In this document: piece after piece, positions 1 to 5,511 of the stretch
Numbering within the stretch: position 1 is the first letter of the stretch
Layout: every line of letters begins with the position of its first letter
Translations under genes and position numbers: made by a program
The notes under the pieces: generated by a model
Seen by the model: the letters and a program-made list of their open reading frames with translations, nothing else
Databases searched by the model: none
What the model was told of the DNA's origin: nothing
From: an uncultured Methylococcaceae bacterium
GTDB lineage: Bacteria > Pseudomonadota > Gammaproteobacteria > Methylococcales > Methylomonadaceae
Assembly (NCBI GenBank): GCA_903839795.1
Contig: CAIMDR010000685.1
Span: 1 to 7,276, forward strand
Direction: 5' to 3'
DNA length: 7,276 nt

Positions 1-19
1 CAATAGTTAAAATATTATA

Positions 20-129
20 TAGATTTTCAGATAAATAATTTCGATCTTAACGGATACCATCCCTTTAAGGGATGTTATCCGTATGGTCTGCAAACTTCAT
101 GTAAGGGAAATTTAATTTCTGAAAGACTA
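20..129. mobile_element. MITE-like element, copy 1 (110 bp, TA-flanked)
   Basis: Non-coding element with imperfect terminal inverted repeats: the left end reads TAGATTTTCAGATAAATAAT and the reverse complement of the right end reads TAGTCTTTCAGAAATTAAAT. A TA dinucleotide flanks each side (18-19 and 130-131). Its left 23 bases differ from copy 2 (659-756) at one position only, and the right ends share a block of about 18 bases. The core is unrelated to that of copy 2 and contains a near-perfect 15-bp hairpin (51-65 with 67-81, one mismatch). It encodes no transposase. TA target duplication is typical of IS630/Tc1-mariner-type elements, so a non-autonomous derivative of such an element is inferred. 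The empty site is not visible here, so the boundaries rest on comparison with copy 2. Confidence 0.75.
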
Positions 130-187
130 TAGATGAGTCCAGTATTGTTGCTTAATAAACCGACTAAGTATCGCATTTTGTATCTAC

Positions 188-219
188 GACCTGTTTAAAA
201 TCTATTTAAAAAACAAGTC
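188..219 (-). terminator. Weak hairpin downstream of the broken surface-protein gene
   Basis: Inverted repeat of GAC-C-TGTTT (188-196) with AAACA-A-GTC (211-219) around an AT-rich loop. On the minus strand the T-rich run falls within the 5' arm and loop, so it is not a textbook terminator. It may act together with the stronger hairpin at 228-262 just upstream in transcription. Confidence 0.3.
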
Positions 220-227
220 ATTTAAAG

Positions 228-262
228 TATCCGGTTTTCCCTTAAAAAAGGAAAACCGGATA
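228..262 (-). terminator. Probable intrinsic terminator of the MopE-like gene
   Basis: A perfect 13-bp inverted repeat (228-240 with 250-262, arm TATCCGGTTTTCC) encloses a 9-nt loop. It begins 18 bases past the TAA stop at 281. On the minus strand a run of six T follows about 11 bases after the stem rather than directly, so termination is likely but not textbook. Its position just after the restored reading frame supports 281 as the true original gene end. Confidence 0.6.
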
Positions 263-280
263 GCTACAGTCAATTAATCC

Positions 281-658
281 TTATTTGCAGGTTTTGGGCG
301 CATTTGCCACAGCTTTTTCGGCAAAACCAGTCTGTGTGCCTTTGGTAATTTCCACACGGACATTACAAGGGACAACAGATGGTTTTTCGATTTTTGCTGT
401 CCACTGGCCATTGTCTTCTGACTGGGTAGTCCGAAGATTTGCTTTAGTATTGGCATTTAGTATTTTTACTGAAGCGCCTCTTACACCGCCTGATCCACTG
501 ACTAACAACTTCTTGTCGCTGTTATTCCACCTAGCCGAATTAATGACTACCTTAATTGGAGTTGATACGGCTTTTTGTATAGTGACAGTGACTGATGCAG
601 TTGCAGTATTACCATGCCCATCAGAGATGGTATAGGTAAAATTGTCACTGCCGCTATA
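281..658 (-). pseudogene. C-terminal remnant of the MopE-like/Ig-repeat surface protein, cut off by MITE copy 2
   Basis: This is the 3' part of the gene that starts at 2546. Read on the minus strand from the element junction it begins SGSDNFTYTISDGHG, which completes the Big_9/cadherin-like repeat broken off after TLGY in the upstream part. A roughly 90-residue beta-rich domain follows, beginning near IKVVINSARW and ending VANAPKTCK. That domain is a paralogue of residues 354-437 of the upstream piece, sharing the pattern I-SA-W...L-V-G...PC-VRVEI...APxxC. The fragment has no start, signal peptide or ribosome site of its own outside the element. A GTG at 703 inside the element is in frame, but the product would lack an export signal. 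The 100-bp insertion (98 bp plus TA) shifts the frame by one. Removing it gives 722 codons from 2546 to 281. Confidence 0.8.
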
Positions 659-756
659 TAGACTTTCAGATAAATAATTTCCAAGTGCTGTGCAGAACAG
701 CACTACTTTTCTGGTTTGTAGTGTTGAAAAATGAAAATTTAATTTCTGAAAATCTA
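659..756. mobile_element. MITE-like element, copy 2 (98 bp), inserted in the surface-protein gene
   Basis: Terminal inverted repeats: the left end reads TAGACTTTCAGATAAATAAT and the reverse complement of the right end reads TAGATTTTCAGAAATTAAAT. TA duplicates lie at 657-658 and 757-758. The empty site can be inferred from the paralogous repeat at about 1018-1030, which reads CCGCTATAGCC without interruption. Here the same string is split into CCGCTA-TA, the element, then TA-GCC. The core contains an 8-bp hairpin (684-691 with 697-704) and an alternative stem (CACTAC 701-706 with GTAGTG 718-723). It has no coding capacity of its own. Orientation is the same as copy 1. Family assignment to IS630/Tc1-mariner is inferred from the TA duplication only. 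Confidence 0.85.
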
Positions 757-2546
757 TAGCCTAATGTTGGAGTATAAACCAAGGTTAAGCTATTTTTGGT
801 TACGATGCCATGTCCAGGCGGAGTAAATCCTGTGATGCTTAAGGGATCATTCTCAGGATCAGTGTCATTGGCAAGTACCGCTATGTTGACGGGAACATTT
901 TCTGGCGTAGTTGCAGTATCAGGGTTTGCGACCGGTGGTCTATTCACTACAGAGAGTGTAACTGTTGCTTTTGCAGTGCCGCCATGCCCGTCAGAGATGG
1001 TATAGGTGAAGCTGTCACTGCCGCTATAGCCTGTAGTTGGATTATAGGTCAAGCTTGAGCCATTTTTGGTTACGATGCCATGTCCAGGCTGGGTAAATAC
1101 TATGATTCTTAATGTATCACCATCAGGATCAGTGTCATTTGCAAGCACCGCTATGTCAACGGGAACATTTTCTGGCGTAGTTGCAGTATCAGGATTTGCG
1201 ACCGGTTGTTTATTGGTGGCCGCTGGTTTGCCACTGCAATTTGACGGTGCATAAGCCACATCACGTTCACCGGAACGCCCGTTAATTTCGACACGAACGC
1301 GGCACGGTGCCATTGCCAGTTTCTCCAAGTTAAATGACCATCCTGACTTAGTGCTTTTAGCCGTACTCTCAACAGTACCGGTGAGCGAATCTGTCAATTT
1401 AACCGTATCGCCTGCCGTTGTCCAAGGACCATTGACAGAAAGCTTACGATCATCTTGTTGCCAAGAAGCTGACGTGATCTCAATTTTGTTCAGCAACTGC
1501 GCGACACATTCTCCGCCATTGCAGTGCGGATCCTCGCTATCGGTCTTGCCGTTGCAATCATTGTCGATTTTATCGCTACATATTTCTATCGCTCCTGGGT
1601 TGATCGCGGGTGATAGAGGGTTTATTTTCGGATCTTCATCAACGCAATCTTTCGGACCACAGAAACCGCCTTCAGCATTGAAATTATCCTTGTCTTTGTC
1701 AGTACAGGATGATGTTGGTGGTGGTGGTGGAACGACTGCCGGAAGGACTGTAACACCAATACTCGCAAGTGTTGAAGATAAGCCGTTATCGGTGACTACC
1801 AAAGTAACAGCGGCAGTCCCGGTTGAACGGAATGTCACTTGTGGCTTTTGTGCACTTGAAGTGGAGGGTGTACCACCGGCAAAAGTCCACGCATAACCAG
1901 TGTGAACACCTCCGTCAAAAGTAACCTGTGCGCCAACGTTAATGACAGCTGGGGGAGTAATAACGGCAACCGGTGGCTGATTGACGGCGGGGTTGACGGT
2001 AAGGTTTATAGTTTGTGTTGTTGAAGCTAACCCTTTGCTGTCAGTGACTGTAAAATTAATGGTGACTGCCCCCACTGTACTGAAGGTCACAGATGGATTT
2101 GTCACAGTTGAAGTTGAAATAGATGCTCCGCCACCGGCAAATGTCCACGCATAAGTCAAAGGCGTGTTATTGTCCGGATCGGTGCCTGTGCCGATAAAAT
2201 TAACCGGAACGCCAACGTTAATGACAGCAGGGGGAGTAATAACGGCAACCGGCGGTTGATTGGCGACCGGAGTCGGATTACATAAAGCAGGATCTTTAGT
2301 GAAATACTGATTGCCTAATGTCGTCAATTGCACCGGAGCATTATAAGTAATGTGGCACGTTGAACAAGAAGAAGTGCTAGGCAAAGGAACTTGGGTCCCA
2401 TTGGGGCAGAGGGCGCTAATCGAAGTGAGCAAAGTTGTCACGTCGCTCGATTTAGAAAACGCAACCACGTTATTCGACAGCAAAAGCGCCATCAAAGAAA
2501 TGGCCGCCAATAGGACGGGTTTATGGATGGATATTTTAAAATTCAT
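666..2546 (-). CDS. Exported modular protein: CxxCH motif, PKD-like domains, MopE-type motif, Big_9 repeats; truncated by a MITE
   Basis: A 626-residue product. Residues 1-29 are a Sec-type signal peptide, likely cut after VVA. A single heme-c motif, CSTCH (61-65), lies in a short region with further cysteines at 47 and 89. Two PKD-like domains follow (about 97-186 and 190-268), each opening with PPVAVITPPAVINVG. After a proline run (273-277) comes a cysteine- and aspartate-rich segment (281-342) with DKDKDNF, KDCVDEDPKINP and EICSDKIDNDCNG, the pattern of the MopE copper-binding-motif family. A beta-rich unnamed domain covers 354-437. Two Big_9/cadherin-like repeats (VLANDTDP) start near 447 and 538; the second is cut at Tyr597. 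The last 29 residues are encoded by the inserted element. The start is supported by GGAG nine bases upstream of the ATG. A surface or periplasmic location is inferred. The function is unknown, and the truncated form may be inactive. Confidence 0.8.
   Translation of the reverse strand: MNFKISIHKPVLLAAISLMALLLSNNVVAFSKSSDVTTLLTSISALCPNGTQVPLPSTSSCSTCHITYNAPVQLTTLGNQYFTKDPALCNPTPVANQPPVAVITPPAVINVGVPVNFIGTGTDPDNNTPLTYAWTFAGGGASISTSTVTNPSVTFSTVGAVTINFTVTDSKGLASTTQTINLTVNPAVNQPPVAVITPPAVINVGAQVTFDGGVHTGYAWTFAGGTPSTSSAQKPQVTFRSTGTAAVTLVVTDNGLSSTLASIGVTVLPAVVPPPPPTSSCTDKDKDNFNAEGGFCGPKDCVDEDPKINPLSPAINPGAIEICSDKIDNDCNGKTDSEDPHCNGGECVAQLLNKIEITSASWQQDDRKLSVNGPWTTAGDTVKLTDSLTGTVESTAKSTKSGWSFNLEKLAMAPCRVRVEINGRSGERDVAYAPSNCSGKPAATNKQPVANPDTATTPENVPVDIAVLANDTDPDGDTLRIIVFTQPGHGIVTKNGSSLTYNPTTGYSGSDSFTYTISDGHGGTAKATVTLSVVNRPPVANPDTATTPENVPVNIAVLANDTDPENDPLSITGFTPPGHGIVTKNSLTLVYTPTLGYRFSEIKFSFFNTTNQKSSAVLHSTWKLFI
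756..1205 (-). repeat. Two near-identical Big_9/cadherin-like repeat units (second continues past the MITE)
   Basis: Unit A is at 942-1205 and unit B at 756-935, with its remainder at about 575-656 beyond the element. Both encode PVANPDTATTPENVPV, IAVLANDTDP, GHGIVTKN and, in the intact form, GYSGSD-FTYTISDGHG. The DNA is also highly similar: the 66-bp block beginning GCAAGCACCGCTATG in A differs from B at only four positions. This indicates a recent internal duplication or gene conversion. Big_9/cadherin-like repeats of this type commonly occur in tandem in bacterial surface proteins. Confidence 0.8.
1931..1983 (-). repeat. Linker repeat of the PKD domains (paired with 2210-2262)
   Basis: This 53-bp block matches 2210-2262 at all but three positions and encodes the linker and first strand NQPPVAVITPPAVINVGA/V preceding each PKD-like domain. 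It shows that the two PKD-like domains arose by, or have been homogenised by, local duplication, as with the Big_9 units further along the same gene. Confidence 0.75.
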
Positions 2547-2739
2547 CTGTTTTTACTCCGGAGATATGAGATAAGGTATATCCATTATCAGCAAAGGGTT
2601 GCGTACCATTGAAGGTTAAACAGTTCTGATCAGCTTTGACCCTACAGAAAACCTTGGTATAACCTTTCGGCCTATAAAGAGCCAGTGCAGCCATTATCGA
2701 TAGCATCTGCGAAAAAAAGACTCTAATTTGATTGTGCAT
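2536..2739 (-). CDS. Possible small protein (67 aa) overlapping the start of the MopE-like gene
   Basis: The ATG at 2739 has GGAG six bases upstream; that GGAG is itself part of a more upstream in-frame ATG at 2751, so 2739 is the better start. The N-terminus (MHNQIRVFFSQMLSIMAALAL) resembles a short hydrophobic export or membrane segment, followed by about 45 polar residues with two cysteines. The stop overlaps the start of the next gene by 11 bases, which would allow translational coupling. I do not recognise the protein. Two AGG codons and the strong RNA-folding potential of the same stretch (2604-2672) make a structured leader an equally good explanation. Confidence 0.3.
   Translation of the reverse strand: MHNQIRVFFSQMLSIMAALALYRPKGYTKVFCRVKADQNCLTFNGTQPFADNGYTLSHISGVKTDEF
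2556..2672 (-). promoter_or_regulatory. Foldable 5' leader of the MopE-like gene
   Basis: On the minus strand three short helices nest: TACC/GGTA (2656-2659 with 2604-2607), AGGTT/AACCT (2650-2654 with 2613-2617) and TTCTG/CAGAA (2645-2649 with 2624-2628). Together they give 14 base pairs whose 5' arm is almost continuous. A GAAA-capped hairpin, GGCCGAAAGG (2663-2672), precedes them. The ribosome site sits in the self-complementary string CTCCGGAG (2556-2563). I compared it from memory with c-di-GMP-I and cobalamin riboswitch consensus strings and saw no convincing match, so no ligand is proposed. Chance pairing cannot be excluded. Confidence 0.3.
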
Positions 2740-2796
2740 CGTAGTCTCCATTTAATTGCGTAATTTGGCTTGCATCGAATCTTGTTAACTGAAAGC

Positions 2797-3381
2797 TTAA
2801 ATCCATAACCAAGCTCCCGTTAAACAAATTGCGACGCCACTTATCCTCAGTAACTTTTGGTTGAGATCGCCACGGGCACGCAGACCCAAGCCGATACCCA
2901 ACCCGTGCAAGGCAGCGGTGGCAAGCATAAAGCCTACCGCATAATCAAGCAGCTCGGCTGTTTGGGGTATTTCCGCGCCATGAGCGTAGCCATGGAACAC
3001 TGCAAATAAGCCGACCATCAGAATGCTCGGTATTATCGACAGGCGTACCGCAAAGGCTAGCATTAAGCCCAATATAAGCAATGAACTGGTGATACCCGCT
3101 TCTATTGAAGGCAGCGCAAAGCCGGTTTGCCCAAGCACAGCACCGAGCAGCATCATGCCCAAAAAGGCCAAAGGCAACTGCCACAGACGGCTGCCACCCT
3201 GTTGCGCCGCCCACAAGCCGACCGCCAGCATGGCCAGCAAATGATCCAGACCCAGAAAAGGATGCATTAAACCCGCTAACCCTGAGGTAGTTTCGGTTAC
3301 TAGTGTATGGGCTTGCACGGTTGTTGTGATTAATACGCTAAAGGCGGCGATAAGCACACCCATATTATGTTTATTTGACAT
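2797..3381 (-). CDS. hupE: HupE/UreJ family protein, predicted nickel permease
   Basis: A 194-residue membrane protein. Residues 1-24 look like a cleavable signal peptide ending VQA, leaving a mature N-terminus beginning with His25. The family signature HPFLGLDHLLAMLAVG (40-55, with His40, Asp46, His47) is followed by about six hydrophobic segments, the second motif FHGYAHG (129-135) and a further His at 159. These histidines and the aspartate are the conserved metal-binding positions in HupE/UreJ, a family linked to nickel uptake for hydrogenase and urease. Length is typical. AGGA eight bases before the ATG supports the start. It lies 54 bp after the large-subunit gene on the same strand, so a role in supplying nickel to that enzyme is a natural inference. 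Confidence 0.93.
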   Translation of the reverse strand: MSNKHNMGVLIAAFSVLITTTVQAHTLVTETTSGLAGLMHPFLGLDHLLAMLAVGLWAAQQGGSRLWQLPLAFLGMMLLGAVLGQTGFALPSIEAGITSSLLILGLMLAFAVRLSIIPSILMVGLFAVFHGYAHGAEIPQTAELLDYAVGFMLATAALHGLGIGLGLRARGDLNQKLLRISGVAICLTGAWLWI

Positions 3382-3417
3382 GGTCTTATTCCTAAAATAA
3401 TAAAAACTAAATGCCGT

Positions 3418-3432
3418 GATTGTTAAACAATC
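3418..3432 (-). terminator. Small hairpin between hupL and hupE, possible attenuator
   Basis: GATTGT...ACAATC forms a 6-bp stem with a 3-nt loop three bases after the large-subunit stop. On the minus strand a T-rich stretch (TTTTTATTATTTT) follows about a dozen bases later. The stem is AT-rich and short, so it may only reduce read-through into hupE or stabilise the 3' end of the hupL message. Confidence 0.3.
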
Positions 3433-3435
3433 TTG

Positions 3436-5319
3436 CTACAGCACCTTAACCTGAATGAGTTCCTCACCATCGGCATCCATCAGATGCACCGCGCAACCCA
3501 TGCAAGGGTCAAAACTGTGTATGGTCCGAAGGATTTCAAGAGGCTGATCAGGTATGGCTAATTTATGCCCTACCAGCGCCGCTTCATAAGGGCCGGAAAC
3601 TTCTGTTTTGGTTATCGGATCAACCGTGCGTGGACCGGCATTCCAGGTGGTTGGGACAACCGCCTGATAATTGCTGATTTTACCGTTATCTATGACCACC
3701 CAGTGCCCCAGTGCTCCTCTGGGTGCCTCCAGGAAACCGGCTCCTTCAGCATGTGCAGGCCATGTTGACGGATCAAATCCGACAGCGTTATGCGTACGCA
3801 AATCACCAGCCGCTATATTGCTCTTAAGTTCTGTGAACCAGCCAGCCATTGCGTCAGCAAGCAGCTTGGCTTCCAACGTTCGCGCCGCCGTGCGTCCCAT
3901 TGTAGAATAGAGTGCGCTTAGGGGCAGTTTAAGATCGGTTAACGTTTTATTGACCAACTCTACAGTAGCCGGGTCGTGATGAGCGTAAAGCATCAAGACA
4001 TGAGCGAGCGGACCGACTTCCATCGCTTTGCCTTTCCAACGTGGAGATTTTACCCATGAATATGATTGATCTACGTTTAAATGTGTATATGGCGGTGTCG
4101 GCCCGAAATTACCCTGGTAATTCGGCGTTGTTTCTCCCTTGTAGGGGTGCAAAGGCGTATTTTTACCGGCGCTATAGTCATACCAAGAACTGCTTACCGA
4201 TTCCTGAACCTCATCGGAAGCATCCATCTTCAACTCCTGCACATCTGATAAATTCCTGTCGAGAATAACTCCACGCGGAATAAATAATTTTCGTGGCTGG
4301 GTAGGATCGATATTAACAGGGTAAAATTTATCGAGAAGGTGATTTTGATCTATGCCGCTTGCCATTCCAGATGTCAATGGAAAGTCACCATAGGTCAGAA
4401 AATTCTTAACTCCTTCCCCTTTGGTGAACCAGTCCTTGTAATAACCGGCAATCGCGAGCGTGTCGGGTACATAAACCTGATTAACAAAAGTTTGCATTTC
4501 CTTGATAACTTGTTCCACCAACGCAAGCCCCTCGCTGTCGAGACGGGTAGCAGAGTCTTTTTTGCTGATAACTTTTTTATCATCGGCACTGAAGGCACAA
4601 GGCATCCCGCCGACGGCAAAACTGGGATGCGGATTCTTGCCGCCAAACACGGCATGTAAACGGGCGACACTGCGCTGCCAGACCAGTGCTTCAAGATAAT
4701 GGGCAAAAGCCAATAAATTAAGCTCAGGCGGCAGTTTATATTCAGGATGACCCCAGTAACCGTTTTTAAAAATACCCAATTGACCGGAATCAACGAATGT
4801 TTGTAGCTTGGTTTTGACAGCAGTAAAATAGGCTGGGGTATTGTTTTCTTTGCGATCAGGACTGATACATTTTTGCAAGCCCGCCGTTATCGCGGGGTCT
4901 GCTTTAAGTGCAGAAACAACATCCACCCAGTCCAAGGCATGCAGGTGGTAAAAATGTACCACATGATCATGGACGAATTGGGCGCCATCGATCAGGTTGC
5001 GGATGATGTGGGCATTCACGGGGATGCCGTAGCCCAGTGCGTCCTCTATGGCGCGCACAGAGGTTAGCGCATGTGACGAGGTGCAGACGCCACAAATGCG
5101 CTGGGTGAAAGCCCAAGCATCACGGGGATCGCGGTCTTTTAATATAATCTCGATTCCGCGCAACATGGTGCCGGCGCTGGAGACGCGGGTAATCACATTA
5201 TTACTATCGGTTTCAGCTTCAATGCGCAAATGTCCCTCAATGCGCGTGACGGGGTCAACAATTACTGTACGCTTGAGAGTTTCCTTTTCCTCAATATCAT
5301 TTTTCTCATCGTTGCTCAT
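3436..5319 (-). CDS. hupL: [NiFe]-hydrogenase large subunit (group 1 uptake type)
   Basis: A 627-residue catalytic subunit that splits H2 at a Ni-Fe(CN)2CO centre. The L1 motif RICGVCTSSH places nickel ligands at Cys76 and Cys79. The L2 motif DPCMGCAVH gives Cys606 and Cys609, with His612 at the maturation cleavage point. The remaining 15 residues (613-627) are the C-terminal extension normally removed by a HupD/HyaD-type endopeptidase after nickel insertion, so maturation is required. Also visible are the conserved glutamate in TRIEGH (Glu28), RGIEIILKDRDPRDAW (54-69), GRTAAR (475-480) and EAPRGALGHW (531-540). The subunit has no signal peptide, as expected if it is exported by riding with the Tat-tagged small subunit. 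It is slightly longer than many homologues. GAGGA before the ATG supports the start. No protease gene lies in the window. Confidence 0.97.
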   Translation of the reverse strand: MSNDEKNDIEEKETLKRTVIVDPVTRIEGHLRIEAETDSNNVITRVSSAGTMLRGIEIILKDRDPRDAWAFTQRICGVCTSSHALTSVRAIEDALGYGIPVNAHIIRNLIDGAQFVHDHVVHFYHLHALDWVDVVSALKADPAITAGLQKCISPDRKENNTPAYFTAVKTKLQTFVDSGQLGIFKNGYWGHPEYKLPPELNLLAFAHYLEALVWQRSVARLHAVFGGKNPHPSFAVGGMPCAFSADDKKVISKKDSATRLDSEGLALVEQVIKEMQTFVNQVYVPDTLAIAGYYKDWFTKGEGVKNFLTYGDFPLTSGMASGIDQNHLLDKFYPVNIDPTQPRKLFIPRGVILDRNLSDVQELKMDASDEVQESVSSSWYDYSAGKNTPLHPYKGETTPNYQGNFGPTPPYTHLNVDQSYSWVKSPRWKGKAMEVGPLAHVLMLYAHHDPATVELVNKTLTDLKLPLSALYSTMGRTAARTLEAKLLADAMAGWFTELKSNIAAGDLRTHNAVGFDPSTWPAHAEGAGFLEAPRGALGHWVVIDNGKISNYQAVVPTTWNAGPRTVDPITKTEVSGPYEAALVGHKLAIPDQPLEILRTIHSFDPCMGCAVHLMDADGEELIQVKVL

Positions 5320-5390
5320 ATTTATTCCTCGATTATGATCGAATATAAAGTTAATATTCTTAAATTAAGTTAGTGGCGCCTATTAGGTTA

Positions 5391-5465
5391 TTATCGGGCT
5401 CATATATTAATTAAAAGCAATGAGTTATAAATTAGCGGAAGATAAATCATCGTTAAACCCGATAA
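5391..5465 (-). repeat. Inverted repeat in the intergenic region between small- and large-subunit genes
   Basis: TTATCGGG (5391-5398) and CCCGATAA (5458-5465) form an exact 8-bp inverted pair 59 bases apart, inside the 192-bp AT-rich gap (5320-5511). A second short pair, TCGAT/ATCGA (5329-5333 with 5338-5342), abuts the ribosome site of the large subunit. No ORF is credible in the gap. The arrangement could give RNA structure that tunes the ratio of the two subunits or marks a processing site; this is inference. Confidence 0.4.
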
Positions 5466-5511
5466 GCATAAAAATCGCTTTTATTCATCAAGCTATAAGT
5501 CCGATGGACAA

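Noticed and set aside
1..280. CRISPR array or attachment site at the left edge
   Set aside because: The repeats there are inverted ends of the MITE and hairpins; there are no regularly spaced direct repeats, tRNA gene or integrase.
285..635. A 116-codon plus-strand frame over the C-terminal fragment
   Set aside because: It is the antisense shadow of the Big_9/C-terminal domain remnant, and its composition mirrors that coding strand.
1351..1896. A 181-codon open frame on the plus strand
   Set aside because: It is antisense to the PKD and MopE-motif part of the surface-protein gene, with no family resemblance. The minus-strand frame has clear domains.
2556..2700. c-di-GMP-I (GEMM) riboswitch before the MopE-like gene
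   Set aside because: A GAAA-capped hairpin and a GGGTCAAAGC string recall GEMM, but the conserved GGCAAACC and GGGACGCAAAGCC segments are not in the right order or spacing.
4395..4793. A 132-codon minus-strand frame inside hupL
   Set aside because: It is an alternative frame of a well-conserved hydrogenase large subunit, with no recognisable motif.
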